From NCBI GenBank assembly GCA_937959395.1, contig CALGLR010000030.1:1-64000 (forward strand): a stretch of DNA of 64,000 bases, given 5' to 3'. Of this stretch, positions 1 through 9,462 are shown one piece after another. The translations under genes and the position numbers were made by a program. The notes below the pieces were generated by a model. That model was not told where the DNA came from. It did not search any database and saw only the letters and a list, made by a program, of their open reading frames with translations. Within the stretch, counting starts at the first letter, position 1, and each line of letters begins with the position of its first letter. The stretch is from an uncultured Flavobacteriaceae bacterium (GTDB lineage Bacteria > Bacteroidota > Bacteroidia > Flavobacteriales > Flavobacteriaceae).

Positions 1-253
1 CGCATTGATTTCCTCGATAAAATAATGTATTTTTAGTATTCAAATCTGGGTGGTTTTTAAAAGTGAGATATTTGATCTTAGATACTTAAATATAACGCTT
101 TACACTCAGATTTCTTTTATTTCAATGAATTTTTCGGGTTAAGTGTAAAATACTCTTTTTCTTGCAAATTATGTCACTGATCTATTCAATATTTTTAACA
201 TAATCAAATGATAACTAGATTATTGTATAGTTGTTAAGGTTCGACCCCCGCTC

Positions 254-276
254 CCGCTAGTTTCCAAAACTAGTGG
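254..276. repeat. Imperfect palindrome upstream of the transposase remnant
   Basis: A 10-base arm (254-263, CCGCTAGTTT) faces AAACTAGTGG (267-276) across a 3-base loop, with a single G-T wobble. It sits about 110 bases before the transposase start. Such palindromes are the usual company and substrate of REP-associated tyrosine transposases, so it may be part of the same element. That link is inference. Confidence 0.55.
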
Positions 277-328
277 CGGCAAGAGTAAGAAAAAATTACA
301 GTAAATATTATATGCTTTTAGTTTGTTT

Positions 329-358
329 ACGGCCACTAAGCCAAGCTTAGCGGTAGCC
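329..358. repeat. REP-like hairpin, left flank of the transposase remnant
   Basis: CCACTAAG (333-340) pairs with CTTAGCGG (345-352), one wobble, over a 4-base loop. It is bracketed by ACGGC on the left and GTAGCC on the right. The hairpin at 992-1020 beyond the transposase has the same plan, ACGGCACT, a stem, then CGCTAGCC. The two look like left and right ends of one RAYT-type element. Confidence 0.55.
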
Positions 359-387
359 AAACAAATAAGTTTTTGTATTTTGGAAAC

Positions 388-945
388 ATGAGTAGAAACT
401 ATAAATTTCATAATAAAAGTGGGTTATATTTTGTAAGCTTCGCAACAATAAACTGGATAGATATTTTTACGAGGCAGATATACTTTAATGTATTGATAGA
501 TAGTATTAAGCATTGTAGAGCAGAAAAAGGTATGGAATTATATGCCTATTGTTTTATGCCAAGTCATATTCATTTTGTATTTAGGTCTACTAATGAACAA
601 CCATCAGAATTACTACGCGATTTTAAAAGACATACCTCAAGAAAGGTTATAGAAGCCATAGAAAAGAATCCAAAAGAAAGTAGAAAAGAATGGTTGTTAT
701 GGATGTTTGAAAGAGCAGGTAAAAAAAATGCTACTACAACTAAATATCAGTTTTGGCAACAGCATAATAAGCCTATAGAGTTATGGAGTGAAAAAGTAAT
801 AAAGTAGAAGATAGATTATATTCATAATAATCCTGTAGAAACGGGTTTTGTAACCAACCCTACAGATTGGAAATATTCAAGTGCAAGAAACTTTCAAGAT
901 GATCATAATGTTTTAGAAATAGATACTACTGTGTTTTTAGCTTAG
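388..945 (+). pseudogene. REP-associated (IS200-like, Y1) tyrosine transposase, broken by an in-frame TAG
   Basis: The frame opens at ATG 388 (MSRNYKFHNK), preferred over ATG 373 because the family normally starts shortly before the first beta strand. It contains PSHIHFVF, the HxH metal-binding motif of Y1 HUH transposases. Reading stops at TAG 805-807, directly after ELWSEKVIK. The same frame continues without another stop to TAG 943-945 and encodes KIDYIHNNPVETGFV and then DWKYSSARN, the conserved C-terminal part of RAYT proteins, whose YIHxNP segment holds the presumed nucleophile Tyr. The missing residue is usually Gln in this context, so a CAG-to-TAG change is the simplest explanation. 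The short product would have the HxH site but no Tyr, so it should be inactive. Palindromes lie on both sides. Confidence 0.85.
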
Positions 946-991
946 TTACTACAGAAAATCTCATAGTATTTATTTTATTACTTACTCATAA

Positions 992-1020
992 ACGGCACTC
1001 GTCAAAGACGATCGCTAGCC
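992..1020. repeat. REP-like hairpin, right flank of the transposase remnant
   Basis: TCGTC (999-1003) and GACGA (1007-1011) form a 5-base-pair stem over AAA, bracketed by ACGGCACT and CGCTAGCC. This matches the plan of the hairpin at 329-358. Further related fragments (GACGAGG at 1023, TTAGCGATAGC at 1065) follow. Confidence 0.5.
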
Positions 1021-1150
1021 TAGACGAGGACCAGTAGTAGGTTTGTATGCGGTATAAAATAAAACTTAGCGATAGCTGGGGAATACATATTCTATGTTTA
1101 GTGTTATTATAAAACAAATGTAATAAAAATAGAGCTAGATGTTCTGCATA

Positions 1151-1193
1151 AAAAAACCACTTCTTTAAAAACTTTAAAAGAAGTGGTTTTTTA
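1151..1193 (-). terminator. Hairpin terminator after the choice-of-anchor lipoprotein gene
   Basis: AAAAAACCACTTCTTT and AAAGAAGTGGTTTTTT form a stem of about 15 base pairs, with A/T runs on both sides. It lies 15 bases past the stop of the minus-strand lipoprotein gene. The flanking runs would let it work in both directions. Confidence 0.75.
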
Positions 1194-1207
1194 TTATTTA
1201 AAAAGAA

Positions 1208-2869
1208 TTATTGGTTAGAGATCCATTCTCCACCAGTTTTAATCATTTTAAATTCTTCAGTACCTGAGCTACCATCAAAAACATCAAAAATCATTACATA
1301 TTTTTGATCATCTTCTGCACTAGGATTATTATTATCTAATACAATATCGAAAGCTGTAACCAACATTTCATCACTCCAGCTTGTTCCTCCTCCTGTTCTA
1401 TTGAAGTTTCCAAAGTTTTCTAAGTTACCTGCTGCTGCTTCAAAACCTGGTTCATTTAATAATGTTGATGCTACCAAATCATAATCTGCAGTTACTAAAG
1501 TATATCTTATAGTATTGTCTGGTACCCACTCTCCATTTACAAATCCAAATTGTAATGTTGTAGCAATTGTAGATTGATGAGGAGTCCATTGCCCATTAGT
1601 AAATGTATATTTATCTCCTCTTGTACTCACCCCGCCATCAAAGAATTTGAAAATAACAGATATTTCATCTTCTTCTTGAGCAAAAGGGTATGTAATTCTT
1701 AAAAACGCTGGTAAATAGTTTTCTGGTGCAACAGAATTACTAAAGTTATCGAATCGTCCTGGTTGTCCAGATCCTTCACCCATAGAGTCATAATCTGCAG
1801 AACTTAAATAGTAAACATCTTCAGCGAGTTCCCAAGAACCACCAGAGTACATATAATACTCACCTAAGCTTTCTGTATCTCCTTCAATACCCAATGTTTT
1901 AATGGCAGCCATATCTATTCTCCATAAAGGAGCAACAACATCGTCTGCATTATATTTAAATGCCAATGTTATGGTTTGCCCATCATAAGCAGAAAAATCG
2001 TAATCCTCCGACAAAACAAAATCTGAAGTCGTTCCATCTGGAACCATTGCTAGTGTAATAGTATCCCATGTTGCAGTAGTAACATCTCCAGTATAATCTG
2101 TAGAGACTAATATATTTATATGGTTATTATAAGGTTCTGCATTTAAAAAACTAACACGTTGATTCATTTGAAATTTAAGATTGCTTTCTCCTGTTAAATC
2201 AAGTGCTGGTGAAACTAACCAATCTTCTGTTTCATTAGGATCACCATCAAATCCAGAAGCTTGTACTTCTCCTGGTCGAGAGGTCCAGGTGAAACTTGGA
2301 TTTACAATATCAACAACAGTAAACCCATCAAAAGTACCATCAAAATTATACTCAAATAAATTAGCAAGACCGATTACCGGATCTTCAACATACTGTCTAA
2401 AATTAGCTCTTATTAATTGTCCTTCTACTGGAGAAGTGACTTGCGCATCTAAAATAGCAGGGATAAAGTCTTCTGGAGTTTCATCTGGGTAAAATCCAAA
2501 AGCATCACTTCCAAAAGAAGCATAATCATCATTTGTTAACGTATACGAATCGGCATCTGTAAAATCACTAATCCCTTCTGCTGGTCCAACAAATAAGTTA
2601 TATCCAACATTTACAGATGAACCTTCACCGTATAGTGGATATAAACCACTTAAAAAATCTGGTAATAATTGTTTAGCTTGATCATTAGAATTAAAACTAG
2701 CAGGATCTAATTCTAAAATTGAATAATCCTCATCGGTAAGTGTATATTCAAAAGTACCTACATTAGGTTCTTCTGGAATAGCGTCAATCTCAGTATTAAT
2801 ATCTTCTAATGGGTCACAACTCGTAAAAACTGCCCCTAAAACGATTAATAGATAAATTATTTTTTTCAT
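1208..2869 (-). CDS. Outer-membrane lipoprotein with a choice-of-anchor-J-like domain, partner of a TonB receptor
   Basis: The 553-residue product starts with a lipoprotein signal, MKKIIYLLIVLGAVFTSC, with the lipid-bearing Cys at about residue 18 followed by DP. Residues of about 170-330 (FDGFTVVDIV... EDWLVSPALDLTG... LAFKYNADD) resemble the choice-of-anchor J / cleaved-adhesin beta-sandwich found on exported Bacteroidota proteins. The rest is rich in Asp, Glu and aromatic residues and repeats a TxxDYD motif several times (LTDEDY, LTNDDY, LSSADYD, VTADYD), suggesting internally duplicated modules. It begins 11 bases after the stop of the TonB-receptor gene and ends at a terminator, so the two form an operon. 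A role in capturing or handling the receptor's ligand is inferred from this pairing; the ligand is not known. It is not a standard SusD. Confidence 0.75.
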   Translation of the reverse strand: MKKIIYLLIVLGAVFTSCDPLEDINTEIDAIPEEPNVGTFEYTLTDEDYSILELDPASFNSNDQAKQLLPDFLSGLYPLYGEGSSVNVGYNLFVGPAEGISDFTDADSYTLTNDDYASFGSDAFGFYPDETPEDFIPAILDAQVTSPVEGQLIRANFRQYVEDPVIGLANLFEYNFDGTFDGFTVVDIVNPSFTWTSRPGEVQASGFDGDPNETEDWLVSPALDLTGESNLKFQMNQRVSFLNAEPYNNHINILVSTDYTGDVTTATWDTITLAMVPDGTTSDFVLSEDYDFSAYDGQTITLAFKYNADDVVAPLWRIDMAAIKTLGIEGDTESLGEYYMYSGGSWELAEDVYYLSSADYDSMGEGSGQPGRFDNFSNSVAPENYLPAFLRITYPFAQEEDEISVIFKFFDGGVSTRGDKYTFTNGQWTPHQSTIATTLQFGFVNGEWVPDNTIRYTLVTADYDLVASTLLNEPGFEAAAGNLENFGNFNRTGGGTSWSDEMLVTAFDIVLDNNNPSAEDDQKYVMIFDVFDGSSGTEEFKMIKTGGEWISNQ

Positions 2870-2880
2870 TTTTCTAATTT

Positions 2881-5421
2881 TTAAAATTTAAGTTTAGCAC
2901 CTACACTAAACGTTCTTCCAAATCCATAATAAACTAATGCTGTTTGAGCAACAGAACCAGCTCCATCTCTTGCATCAGCTATATACTCTGTATCCAACAC
3001 GTTATTAATTCTTCCTGTTAAAGTCGCATCAAAACTTCCGAATTTAAGGTTATGCCTTAACGCGGAATCAAAAATTCCATAAGCTGGTACTTTCCATGCA
3101 TCTGGAGCAATTTCACCCCTATCACTTGGGTCGAAACGTGCATATAAGTTATCAAAATAATTATAATCTACAGTAAATGTTGTTTCTGGTGTTAATTTAT
3201 AGTTAGCTCCCAGTGCCATTGTTGTTTGCGCAGCATCTCCAACTTTCAAATCTGCAATGAAAAGATTTACCGTACTTACTACGTCATTATTTTCATCAAT
3301 AATTTGAACATTTTCTACATTATTTTGCCATCTCCAATCTCCTATTGATGCCATCCCTGTAAACTTTAACTGGTCTGTGGCTCTAAAAGTAGCATCAATT
3401 TCAAGACCTTTATGTACTGCATTAACACCTAAAATATTTGCAAAATTTCTAGTGCCATCTTGAGCTTGAAAGCTTGCAAACTCTGTTCTGTCTTGCCAAA
3501 TCGTATAGTAAGCATTTAAATTAGCTCTAAATTTACCATTTCTATATCCATATCCAGCCTCGAAGCTTGTGATTTTTTGGTTTTCAGCATCTTCATTAAC
3601 ATCTACATTATTTCTATTAGCAAATACTGAGCGAAAAAAAGGTGCTCTTTCAAAATATCCTAAATTCACAAAAACATTATGATTTTCATTTAAATTATAG
3701 TTAGCTCCACCTTTAGCTCCAAATCCAAAAAAGTTGAAATTATCTGTTTCTTGTAACGGATCACTATCTAGATAAAGAAAACGATCTACTCTTTTGTATG
3801 AGGTATTTGATGCAGAAAACGAAACAAATGCAGATAATGCATCATTAGAATATTCAAGTTGTCCAAAACCACCTAACCATCCAACGATACCATCATTATC
3901 AAATAAAATTTTATCCCCAACCTTTGCTTGATTGTTTGGATTATTGATATCTCTGTTATCTAAGAAATACTGTCCTCCCAATAAATCAGTAACTTCGGTA
4001 AAGTGAATACCTCTGTAATATCTGTAATCTAAACCAGTTAATAAGGTAAGCTTATCTGTCAATTTAGTATCTAGTGTAGACAATACACCAAACCATTTGT
4101 GATCGTTTCTTGATGCTCTAAGAATAGATTCTGAACCTTCAACACCAAGAGCCTCATTTTCTGCTACAATTTTATCAAAATCTATGGTTCCAAAGTTTCC
4201 AATTCTATAGTCATCATTTGCGAATCCAAATTTATTAACTCCAGAAAAACCTCCACCACCACCTGTTCCAAAAGAAACATAAGCAGCAGTTGACACATTA
4301 GTTCTATCACTAACAGTCCAATAATGATTTAAAGAAATTTGCGGCTTATGATAAAAATTATCTTCAGAATTTGTTAGCTGACCTTGTTTATACCCCCAAT
4401 CTGAATTAAATTTACGTCCACGTTCACTTGCTCTGTAAGTTTCAATAAGATGACTATTCTGTCTCTGCCCGTGCTGTTGTTTTGCACCAAATGCCGTAAA
4501 TGACAATTTATGGTCCTCGTTTAATTGTTTCGATACATTTAAAAAGTAATTAACCCCTCTAAAAGGTGTTCCATCTACATAACCATCACCTTCTGTTAAA
4601 GCTGCAGATACTGTAGCTGCAAAACCGTTTTCCATTAATCCAGTAGAATACATGAAACCAAATTTCTCGTAACCGTCATTTCCTAGTGTAGTATATACAT
4701 TACCTCCCATCTCTGCATCTGTTGTTCTTGTAATAATATTAATTGTTCCACCAACAGATGGTACTGCAACTTTGGCTGCTCCTAGACCTCTTTGTACTTG
4801 CATAGAACTGGTTACATCACCTAAACCTGCCCAATTACTCCAAAATACACGACCATTTTCCATATCGTTAATTGGCACACCATTAATCATTACTGCAACA
4901 TTTTGAGAATCGAAACCACGTAAATTAATTCGTCCATCTCCATATCCACCACCTGCTTTGGTTGCATACACTCCTGGTGTAGACTTTAAAATCTCAGGAA
5001 ATTCTTGAGTTCCTAATTTTAAAGAAATCTCGTTAGCTCTAATTGTAGATACCGCAACTGGAGTCTTTCGATCTATTGCTAGAGAGAAAGCTACAATATT
5101 TACTTCATCTAAACCAAATTGACTTGGTTCTAATTTAATATTACCTAAATTACTGTCTCCAGTAATGGTAACTTCTTTAGTTGTATAACCAACATAAGAT
5201 AATGCGATTACTGCGTTGCTAGATTTTGGTGTTAAACTAAAATTACCATCAAAATCTGTAGAAACACCATTTGTGGTTCCCTTTTCTACAACATTGACTC
5301 CTGGCATAGGCTCGTTAGTTTCAGAATCGATAATTGTACCAGAGACTGAGCTTTGTGCCATTACTATTGTAGCGCATAAAAATGTGACTACAAAAAACAA
5401 ACATTTAATTAGGTTCTTCAT
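2881..5421 (-). CDS. TonB-dependent outer-membrane receptor
   Basis: The 846-residue protein has a Sec signal (MKNLIKCLFF... IVMA, cleavage before Gln23). A carboxypeptidase-regulatory-like beta-sandwich follows at about 25-108 (SGTIIDSETNEPMPGVNV). The plug is at about 125-235 (INLRGFDSQNVAVMINGVPI, then VGGTINIITRT). A 22-strand barrel ends in an aromatic residue (SVGAKLKF). This is the layout of active outer-membrane uptake in Bacteroidota, powered by TonB-ExbBD. At about 850 residues it is shorter than SusC proteins, and its partner is not SusD-like, so glycan uptake is not implied; iron-complex or peptide uptake are equally possible. It is the first gene of a two-gene operon with the lipoprotein downstream, and a TATTTTTG promoter element lies about 40 bases before its start. 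Confidence 0.88.
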   Translation of the reverse strand: MKNLIKCLFFVVTFLCATIVMAQSSVSGTIIDSETNEPMPGVNVVEKGTTNGVSTDFDGNFSLTPKSSNAVIALSYVGYTTKEVTITGDSNLGNIKLEPSQFGLDEVNIVAFSLAIDRKTPVAVSTIRANEISLKLGTQEFPEILKSTPGVYATKAGGGYGDGRINLRGFDSQNVAVMINGVPINDMENGRVFWSNWAGLGDVTSSMQVQRGLGAAKVAVPSVGGTINIITRTTDAEMGGNVYTTLGNDGYEKFGFMYSTGLMENGFAATVSAALTEGDGYVDGTPFRGVNYFLNVSKQLNEDHKLSFTAFGAKQQHGQRQNSHLIETYRASERGRKFNSDWGYKQGQLTNSEDNFYHKPQISLNHYWTVSDRTNVSTAAYVSFGTGGGGGFSGVNKFGFANDDYRIGNFGTIDFDKIVAENEALGVEGSESILRASRNDHKWFGVLSTLDTKLTDKLTLLTGLDYRYYRGIHFTEVTDLLGGQYFLDNRDINNPNNQAKVGDKILFDNDGIVGWLGGFGQLEYSNDALSAFVSFSASNTSYKRVDRFLYLDSDPLQETDNFNFFGFGAKGGANYNLNENHNVFVNLGYFERAPFFRSVFANRNNVDVNEDAENQKITSFEAGYGYRNGKFRANLNAYYTIWQDRTEFASFQAQDGTRNFANILGVNAVHKGLEIDATFRATDQLKFTGMASIGDWRWQNNVENVQIIDENNDVVSTVNLFIADLKVGDAAQTTMALGANYKLTPETTFTVDYNYFDNLYARFDPSDRGEIAPDAWKVPAYGIFDSALRHNLKFGSFDATLTGRINNVLDTEYIADARDGAGSVAQTALVYYGFGRTFSVGAKLKF

Positions 5422-5458
5422 TTAGTTGAATTAAAAATTTTATAAAAAAATTGTTGTG

Positions 5459-5466
5459 CAAAAATA
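5459..5466 (-). promoter_or_regulatory. Candidate -7 promoter element of the TonB receptor operon
   Basis: Read on the minus strand this is TATTTTTG followed by CACAAC, matching the Bacteroidota sigma-A -7 consensus TAnnTTTG. It lies 38 bases before the receptor start. I see no clear TTTG -33 element at the expected spacing. Confidence 0.45.
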
Positions 5467-5580
5467 AGAATAATCTTAAGCTTATGGCATTAACTTAATG
5501 TTAACATATACAAAAATACCATAATCATATACCTATCAGTGTTTTAAAAAATTAAAATACCAACATTTTTATGAACATAT

Positions 5581-7224
5581 TTATCTTTTACTTTTGTAGT
5601 ATTCTAGAAGACGTTCTGTGGATGCATCATGATTTGATGAATTTTTATTTTCAAAATCTTTTAATATATTATTAGCCAACTGCTTACCAAGCTCCACTCC
5701 AAACTGGTCATAACTAAATATATTCCATACAACACCTTGAACAAAAATTTTATGCTCATACATAGCAATTAATTTCCCTAAGCTTTCTGGTGTTAATTTT
5801 TCAATGAAAATAGAATTTGTAGGTTTATTTCCTGCAAATATTTTAAACGGAAGTTGTTTTTTTATAGTGTCTTCGGAAGCATTTTGCTTCTCTAACTCAT
5901 TTATAACTTCATGGGCCGTTTTACCATTTAATAACGCTTCCGTTTGTGCTAAATAATTCGACATTAATTTATCCTGATGCTCTTTATTACCATGTAAAGA
6001 CTTCGCAAAACCAATAAAATCTGCCGGTATTAATTTTGTTCCTTGGTGTATTAATTGAAAAAATGCATGTTGTGAATTTGTTCCTGGCTCTCCCCAAATT
6101 AATGTTCCCGTTTGATAGTTTACCGCATTCCCAGCTCTATCCACACTTTTACCATTACTTTCCATTATACCTTGTTGCAAGTATGTTGCAAACTGATTCA
6201 AATACTGAGAGTAAGCAATTACGGCTTCACTTTCTGCCTGGAAAAAATTATTATACCAAACACTTAATAAGGCTAAAATAACCGGAATATTAGTATCAAA
6301 ATCTTGAGTTTTAAAGTGAGTGTCCATTTTATGAGCACCATTTAAAAGACTTTCAAAATTAGAGTATCCAACTGCTAAACTAACTGTTAAACCTACAGCA
6401 CTCCATAAAGAGAAACGACCACCAACCCAATTCCACATTGGGAAAATATTATTAGGGTCTATACCAAATCCTTTTACTTTTTCTATATTAGTAGATACAG
6501 CTACAAAATGTTTAGCAATGTCATTTTTAGTTCCGTGTTTTAAGAACCATTCTCTTAATGTATTTGCATTAGATAGTGTTTCTTGAGTTGTAAAGGTTTT
6601 AGAAACAATAACAAAAAGCGTCGTTTCTGGGTTTAATTTTTTAATAACTTCATTTACATGATCACCATCTACATTACTTACAAAATGAGTTGTTAAATGG
6701 TTTTTGTAATACTGAAGTGATTCAACAACCATTGCTGGCCCTAAATCACTCCCTCCAATTCCTATATTTACAACATCTGTAAAGTCTTTGCCTGTATAGC
6801 CTTTAAGTTTACCGTCAACAATCTCTTTAGTGAATTTTTCAATCTTTTCTTTCACTTCATAAATCTCCGGAATCACATTTTTGCCATCTACTAAAACAGA
6901 TTCCGTTTTTGGTGCTCTCAAGGCTGTATGTAATACAGCTCTTCCTTCTGTTTCATTTATTTCTTCACCAGAATAATAACTATTAATGGCTTCTTTTAAC
7001 CCTACTTCTTCAGCAAGATCTAATAATAACTTAAGGGTTTCTTCTGTTATTCTATTCTTAGAAAAATCAACATAAAAATCCTCCCATTTTAATGTAAATT
7101 TATCTGCTCTATTAGAATCTTGAGCAAATAGATCTTTCATCTGTAAATCTTTAACACTATTAAAGTGCGCGTTTAATGCATTCCAAGATTTTGTTTTGGT
7201 AGGATTTATAGTTGGTAAAGCCAT
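5581..7224 (-). CDS. pgi: Glucose-6-phosphate isomerase
   Basis: This cytoplasmic enzyme interconverts glucose-6-phosphate and fructose-6-phosphate in glycolysis and gluconeogenesis. The 547-residue length is normal for the bacterial/eukaryotic PGI family. Visible motifs are [15 protein letters not shown] (phosphosugar-binding SIS region), [13 protein letters not shown] (close to the PGI signature), [13 protein letters not shown] (active-site Glu/His region) and [13 protein letters not shown] (second PGI signature, with the catalytic Lys at its end). The start [14 protein letters not shown] is the normal N-terminus of the family. It begins 3 bases after the stop of the M23 peptidase gene, so it is probably the last gene of the operon that starts with the DUF3108 gene. 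Nothing in it looks unusual. Confidence 0.97.
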   Translation of the reverse strand: MALPTINPTKTKSWNALNAHFNSVKDLQMKDLFAQDSNRADKFTLKWEDFYVDFSKNRITEETLKLLLDLAEEVGLKEAINSYYSGEEINETEGRAVLHTALRAPKTESVLVDGKNVIPEIYEVKEKIEKFTKEIVDGKLKGYTGKDFTDVVNIGIGGSDLGPAMVVESLQYYKNHLTTHFVSNVDGDHVNEVIKKLNPETTLFVIVSKTFTTQETLSNANTLREWFLKHGTKNDIAKHFVAVSTNIEKVKGFGIDPNNIFPMWNWVGGRFSLWSAVGLTVSLAVGYSNFESLLNGAHKMDTHFKTQDFDTNIPVILALLSVWYNNFFQAESEAVIAYSQYLNQFATYLQQGIMESNGKSVDRAGNAVNYQTGTLIWGEPGTNSQHAFFQLIHQGTKLIPADFIGFAKSLHGNKEHQDKLMSNYLAQTEALLNGKTAHEVINELEKQNASEDTIKKQLPFKIFAGNKPTNSIFIEKLTPESLGKLIAMYEHKIFVQGVVWNIFSYDQFGVELGKQLANNILKDFENKNSSNHDASTERLLEYYKSKR

Positions 7225-7226
7225 AT

Positions 7227-8576
7227 TTAATTTTTAATGTTTGGTGTTCCTTGTTTTATTTCTGGGAGTACTTGATCTGGATGAATAGGTATTGGTATTG
7301 AATCTGTTTTTATAGGAAGTGCTTCAAATTTAATAGCATCTAATTGCAATTTTGTAGGTTTTATAAATTCTAAATATTCCTTTTTTAAAGTATCTGAAAT
7401 AGGTTCGGCTTCTGGTAATTTTTCTCTAAAGGGATCGACTTGCCTGCCGTTTCTCCAAAAACGATAACATACATGTGGTCCAGAAGTATTTCCTGTCATT
7501 CCAACAGTTCCAATAATATCACCTTGTTTTACAAACTGACCCGCTTTTACCTTACGGCGATCCATATGTAAATACTGTGTTGAATAGGTAGAGTTATGTT
7601 TAATTTTCACATAATTACCGTTGCCTCCACGCTTTGCCGATTCTATTACGGTTCCATTTGCTGTTGCCATTATTGGTGTACCTCTGGCTGCAGCAAAATC
7701 GGTTCCTTTATGCGGTCTAACTCTATTACCGTAAAGCGCTATACGACGCCTTAAGTTAAATCTTGAAGAAATACGTTTGAATTGTACTGGAGCTTTTAAA
7801 AAAGCACGACGTAAATTTTTAGCCTCTTCACTAAAATAATCGGTATAACCAGTAACCGAATCGGTTTCAAATTCGAAGGCATAAAAAGGCTCATTATTAT
7901 GTTCGAAATAAGCTGCTTTTATATTTTCTATTCCAGAATATATGGAATCATCTATATATTTCTCGGTATAAATTACTTTAAATCTGTCATTAACTTGTAG
8001 TCTAAAAAAATCGATGGTCCAAGCGTAAATATCGGACATTTTATAGGCTAAAACAACACTTTTACCTTTAGCTTGTAAGGCTTCAGAAATATTTGTAGTA
8101 ATGATTCCTGACACTTCCTTTTCGACATATTTTATAGGTTTAGTTCGGGTGTAAGCTTTAATAGAATCTTGAAAATCGACAACAACGTAATCTTCTTTAT
8201 TAGGCTGATAAATAAAACATTTTGGTTGTTGAAGAGAATCTTTAGAACATAACAAAGTATAAGGTTTACCAACTTGAAGTGTTCGTATATCAAAACTATC
8301 TTTAGCTTTCTCTACAATATGAAAGATTTTAGGATACGTTATTTGGTTACGTTCTAAGATTTGTCCAAAACTATCCCCTTTTCTTATCGTATCTCTTTTA
8401 ACGATATAGTTCTTTAAATTAAAACCAAATTCATAAACGTCTGGAGGCACAACCTCAACGACTTCTTCAATTATAATTTCAGGTTTAACTTCTTTTTTAC
8501 AACTTAATACACAAGAAAGTATTAAAAATAAAATTAAATATTTTTTCCCCAATTGTCTAATTCTTCCTTGCTCCAT
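7227..8576 (-). CDS. M23-family metallopeptidase lipoprotein (cell-wall hydrolase type)
   Basis: I place the start at ATG 8576 ([14 protein letters not shown]) rather than ATG 8630. It puts a basic stretch right before the hydrophobic signal LILFLILSC and the lipobox VLSC, with about 449 residues in total; a TTG at 8552 is a further option. After the anchor comes an acidic linker ([13 protein letters not shown]), then an opacity-associated/LysM-like segment ([16 protein letters not shown]). The M23/LytM peptidase domain follows, with the zinc ligands in RPHKGTDFA (His and Asp) and SGPHVCYRF (His) and the catalytic His in TQYLHMD. The full metal site is present, so it should be an active peptidoglycan endopeptidase in the envelope. 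The gene overlaps the end of kynA by 43 bases and precedes pgi by 3 bases. Confidence 0.9.
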   Translation of the reverse strand: MEQGRIRQLGKKYLILFLILSCVLSCKKEVKPEIIIEEVVEVVPPDVYEFGFNLKNYIVKRDTIRKGDSFGQILERNQITYPKIFHIVEKAKDSFDIRTLQVGKPYTLLCSKDSLQQPKCFIYQPNKEDYVVVDFQDSIKAYTRTKPIKYVEKEVSGIITTNISEALQAKGKSVVLAYKMSDIYAWTIDFFRLQVNDRFKVIYTEKYIDDSIYSGIENIKAAYFEHNNEPFYAFEFETDSVTGYTDYFSEEAKNLRRAFLKAPVQFKRISSRFNLRRRIALYGNRVRPHKGTDFAAARGTPIMATANGTVIESAKRGGNGNYVKIKHNSTYSTQYLHMDRRKVKAGQFVKQGDIIGTVGMTGNTSGPHVCYRFWRNGRQVDPFREKLPEAEPISDTLKKEYLEFIKPTKLQLDAIKFEALPIKTDSIPIPIHPDQVLPEIKQGTPNIKN

Positions 8577-9457
8577 AAGTCTGGAAAGAATATTCTTCGT
8601 TGATATTTTGGATGCATATATTTTACCCATTCACTACCTCCCGTTGCTTCTGCTGTTTTTCCTCCAATGTTTAAATAGTGGTTAGCCGTATTATAATGTG
8701 CCATTACCCAGGTTATATTAACCGTATAATCATAATGACGCATAGCATTAATTAAATCGTTGTCTTCTCTAACACTTTTAGGCAACTTTTTAAAAATCGC
8801 GTATAAATTATTTGTGTTATAAAATTCTGTAAATCTAATAAATTCGTCTTTGTATTTAGACTCAAAAACTGTTAATGTGTAACTTTTTTTACCAGTCTTA
8901 TAATCTTTCCCCGCTGCTTGCCAATATAAATGCTCAAAAGCATGCTCTAATGTGGTGTTTCGATCTATAGTATCTCTAAATCGGTTATCTATAAGATTGA
9001 TTAAATTGGTAGATGCAAATTCAATTTTTCGATATTGCGCACTTTGAAACCCACTAGCTGGAGTCAATGTTTTTCTAAACTTGTTATATTGATCGATATC
9101 CATTCCTTCTCGCATAACGTTAAAGGACGATGTTAACACATCAAAATAACGACTAATACGCATAATCTTAGTCTCAAAAAAGGTTGCAGTGATGTCTTCT
9201 TTTTTTGCGACTTGATCTATCTCCCATAAAATCATTTTGAATAATAATTCATTAACTTGATGGTACATTAAAAAGACCATCTCGTCTGGTAAATCGGTTC
9301 GCGATACTTGAAGGTTTAATAACGCATCTGTTTGAATATAATCCCAATAATTTATTGGTTTAGAATGTAATAAACCTTCTAAATAAGGTTCTACATCTTG
9401 ATCTATTGCTTCGTATTTTTCTTTAAGCTTGTTGGTTGTCTTATGGTCTAAACTCAT
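8534..9457 (-). CDS. kynA: Tryptophan 2,3-dioxygenase
   Basis: This haem enzyme opens the indole ring of L-tryptophan to N-formylkynurenine, the first step of the kynurenine route. The 307-residue protein shows the TDO hallmarks: DEMVFLMYHQVNELLFKMIL (distal His helix), ASGFQSAQYRKIEF (substrate-carboxylate Arg), and a C-terminal TGGSEWVKYMHP loop with the GGS substrate-contact motif. The proximal haem His is likely in the MAHYNTANHYL segment. It lies between the DUF3108 gene (5-base gap) and the M23 peptidase gene (43-base overlap). Its neighbours hppD and hmgA degrade tyrosine and phenylalanine, so this stretch is an aromatic amino-acid catabolism cluster. Later kynurenine-pathway genes are not in the window. 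Confidence 0.95.
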   Translation of the reverse strand: MSLDHKTTNKLKEKYEAIDQDVEPYLEGLLHSKPINYWDYIQTDALLNLQVSRTDLPDEMVFLMYHQVNELLFKMILWEIDQVAKKEDITATFFETKIMRISRYFDVLTSSFNVMREGMDIDQYNKFRKTLTPASGFQSAQYRKIEFASTNLINLIDNRFRDTIDRNTTLEHAFEHLYWQAAGKDYKTGKKSYTLTVFESKYKDEFIRFTEFYNTNNLYAIFKKLPKSVREDNDLINAMRHYDYTVNITWVMAHYNTANHYLNIGGKTAEATGGSEWVKYMHPKYQRRIFFPDLWSKEELDNWGKNI

Positions 9458-9462
9458 TAGTA

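Larger units (their letters stand above)
1..387. other. Non-coding region upstream of the transposase remnant
   Basis: I see no convincing gene here. The first 220 bases are AT-rich and have no recognisable coding frame. The last 150 bases hold two palindromes, listed separately, in front of the transposase remnant. A minus-strand frame across the palindromes (220-411) has no protein-like features and is treated as spurious. Confidence 0.6.

Noticed and set aside
237-262. GGTTCGACCCCCGCTCCCGC looks like the T-arm and 3' end of a tRNA.
   Set aside because: The T-stem does not pair, and no D-arm, anticodon arm or matching 5' acceptor is found upstream. Reported only as part of the palindrome region.
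388-945. Stop-codon reassignment (TAG read as Gln) to explain two TAG-interrupted genes.
   Set aside because: lspA ends with TAG at the right length, and a third gene is interrupted by TAA. Ordinary nonsense mutations explain all three.
2881-5421. SusC/SusD polysaccharide-utilisation pair.
   Set aside because: The receptor is shorter than SusC and the partner lipoprotein has a choice-of-anchor-J-like domain rather than SusD helices. No glycosidases are nearby.
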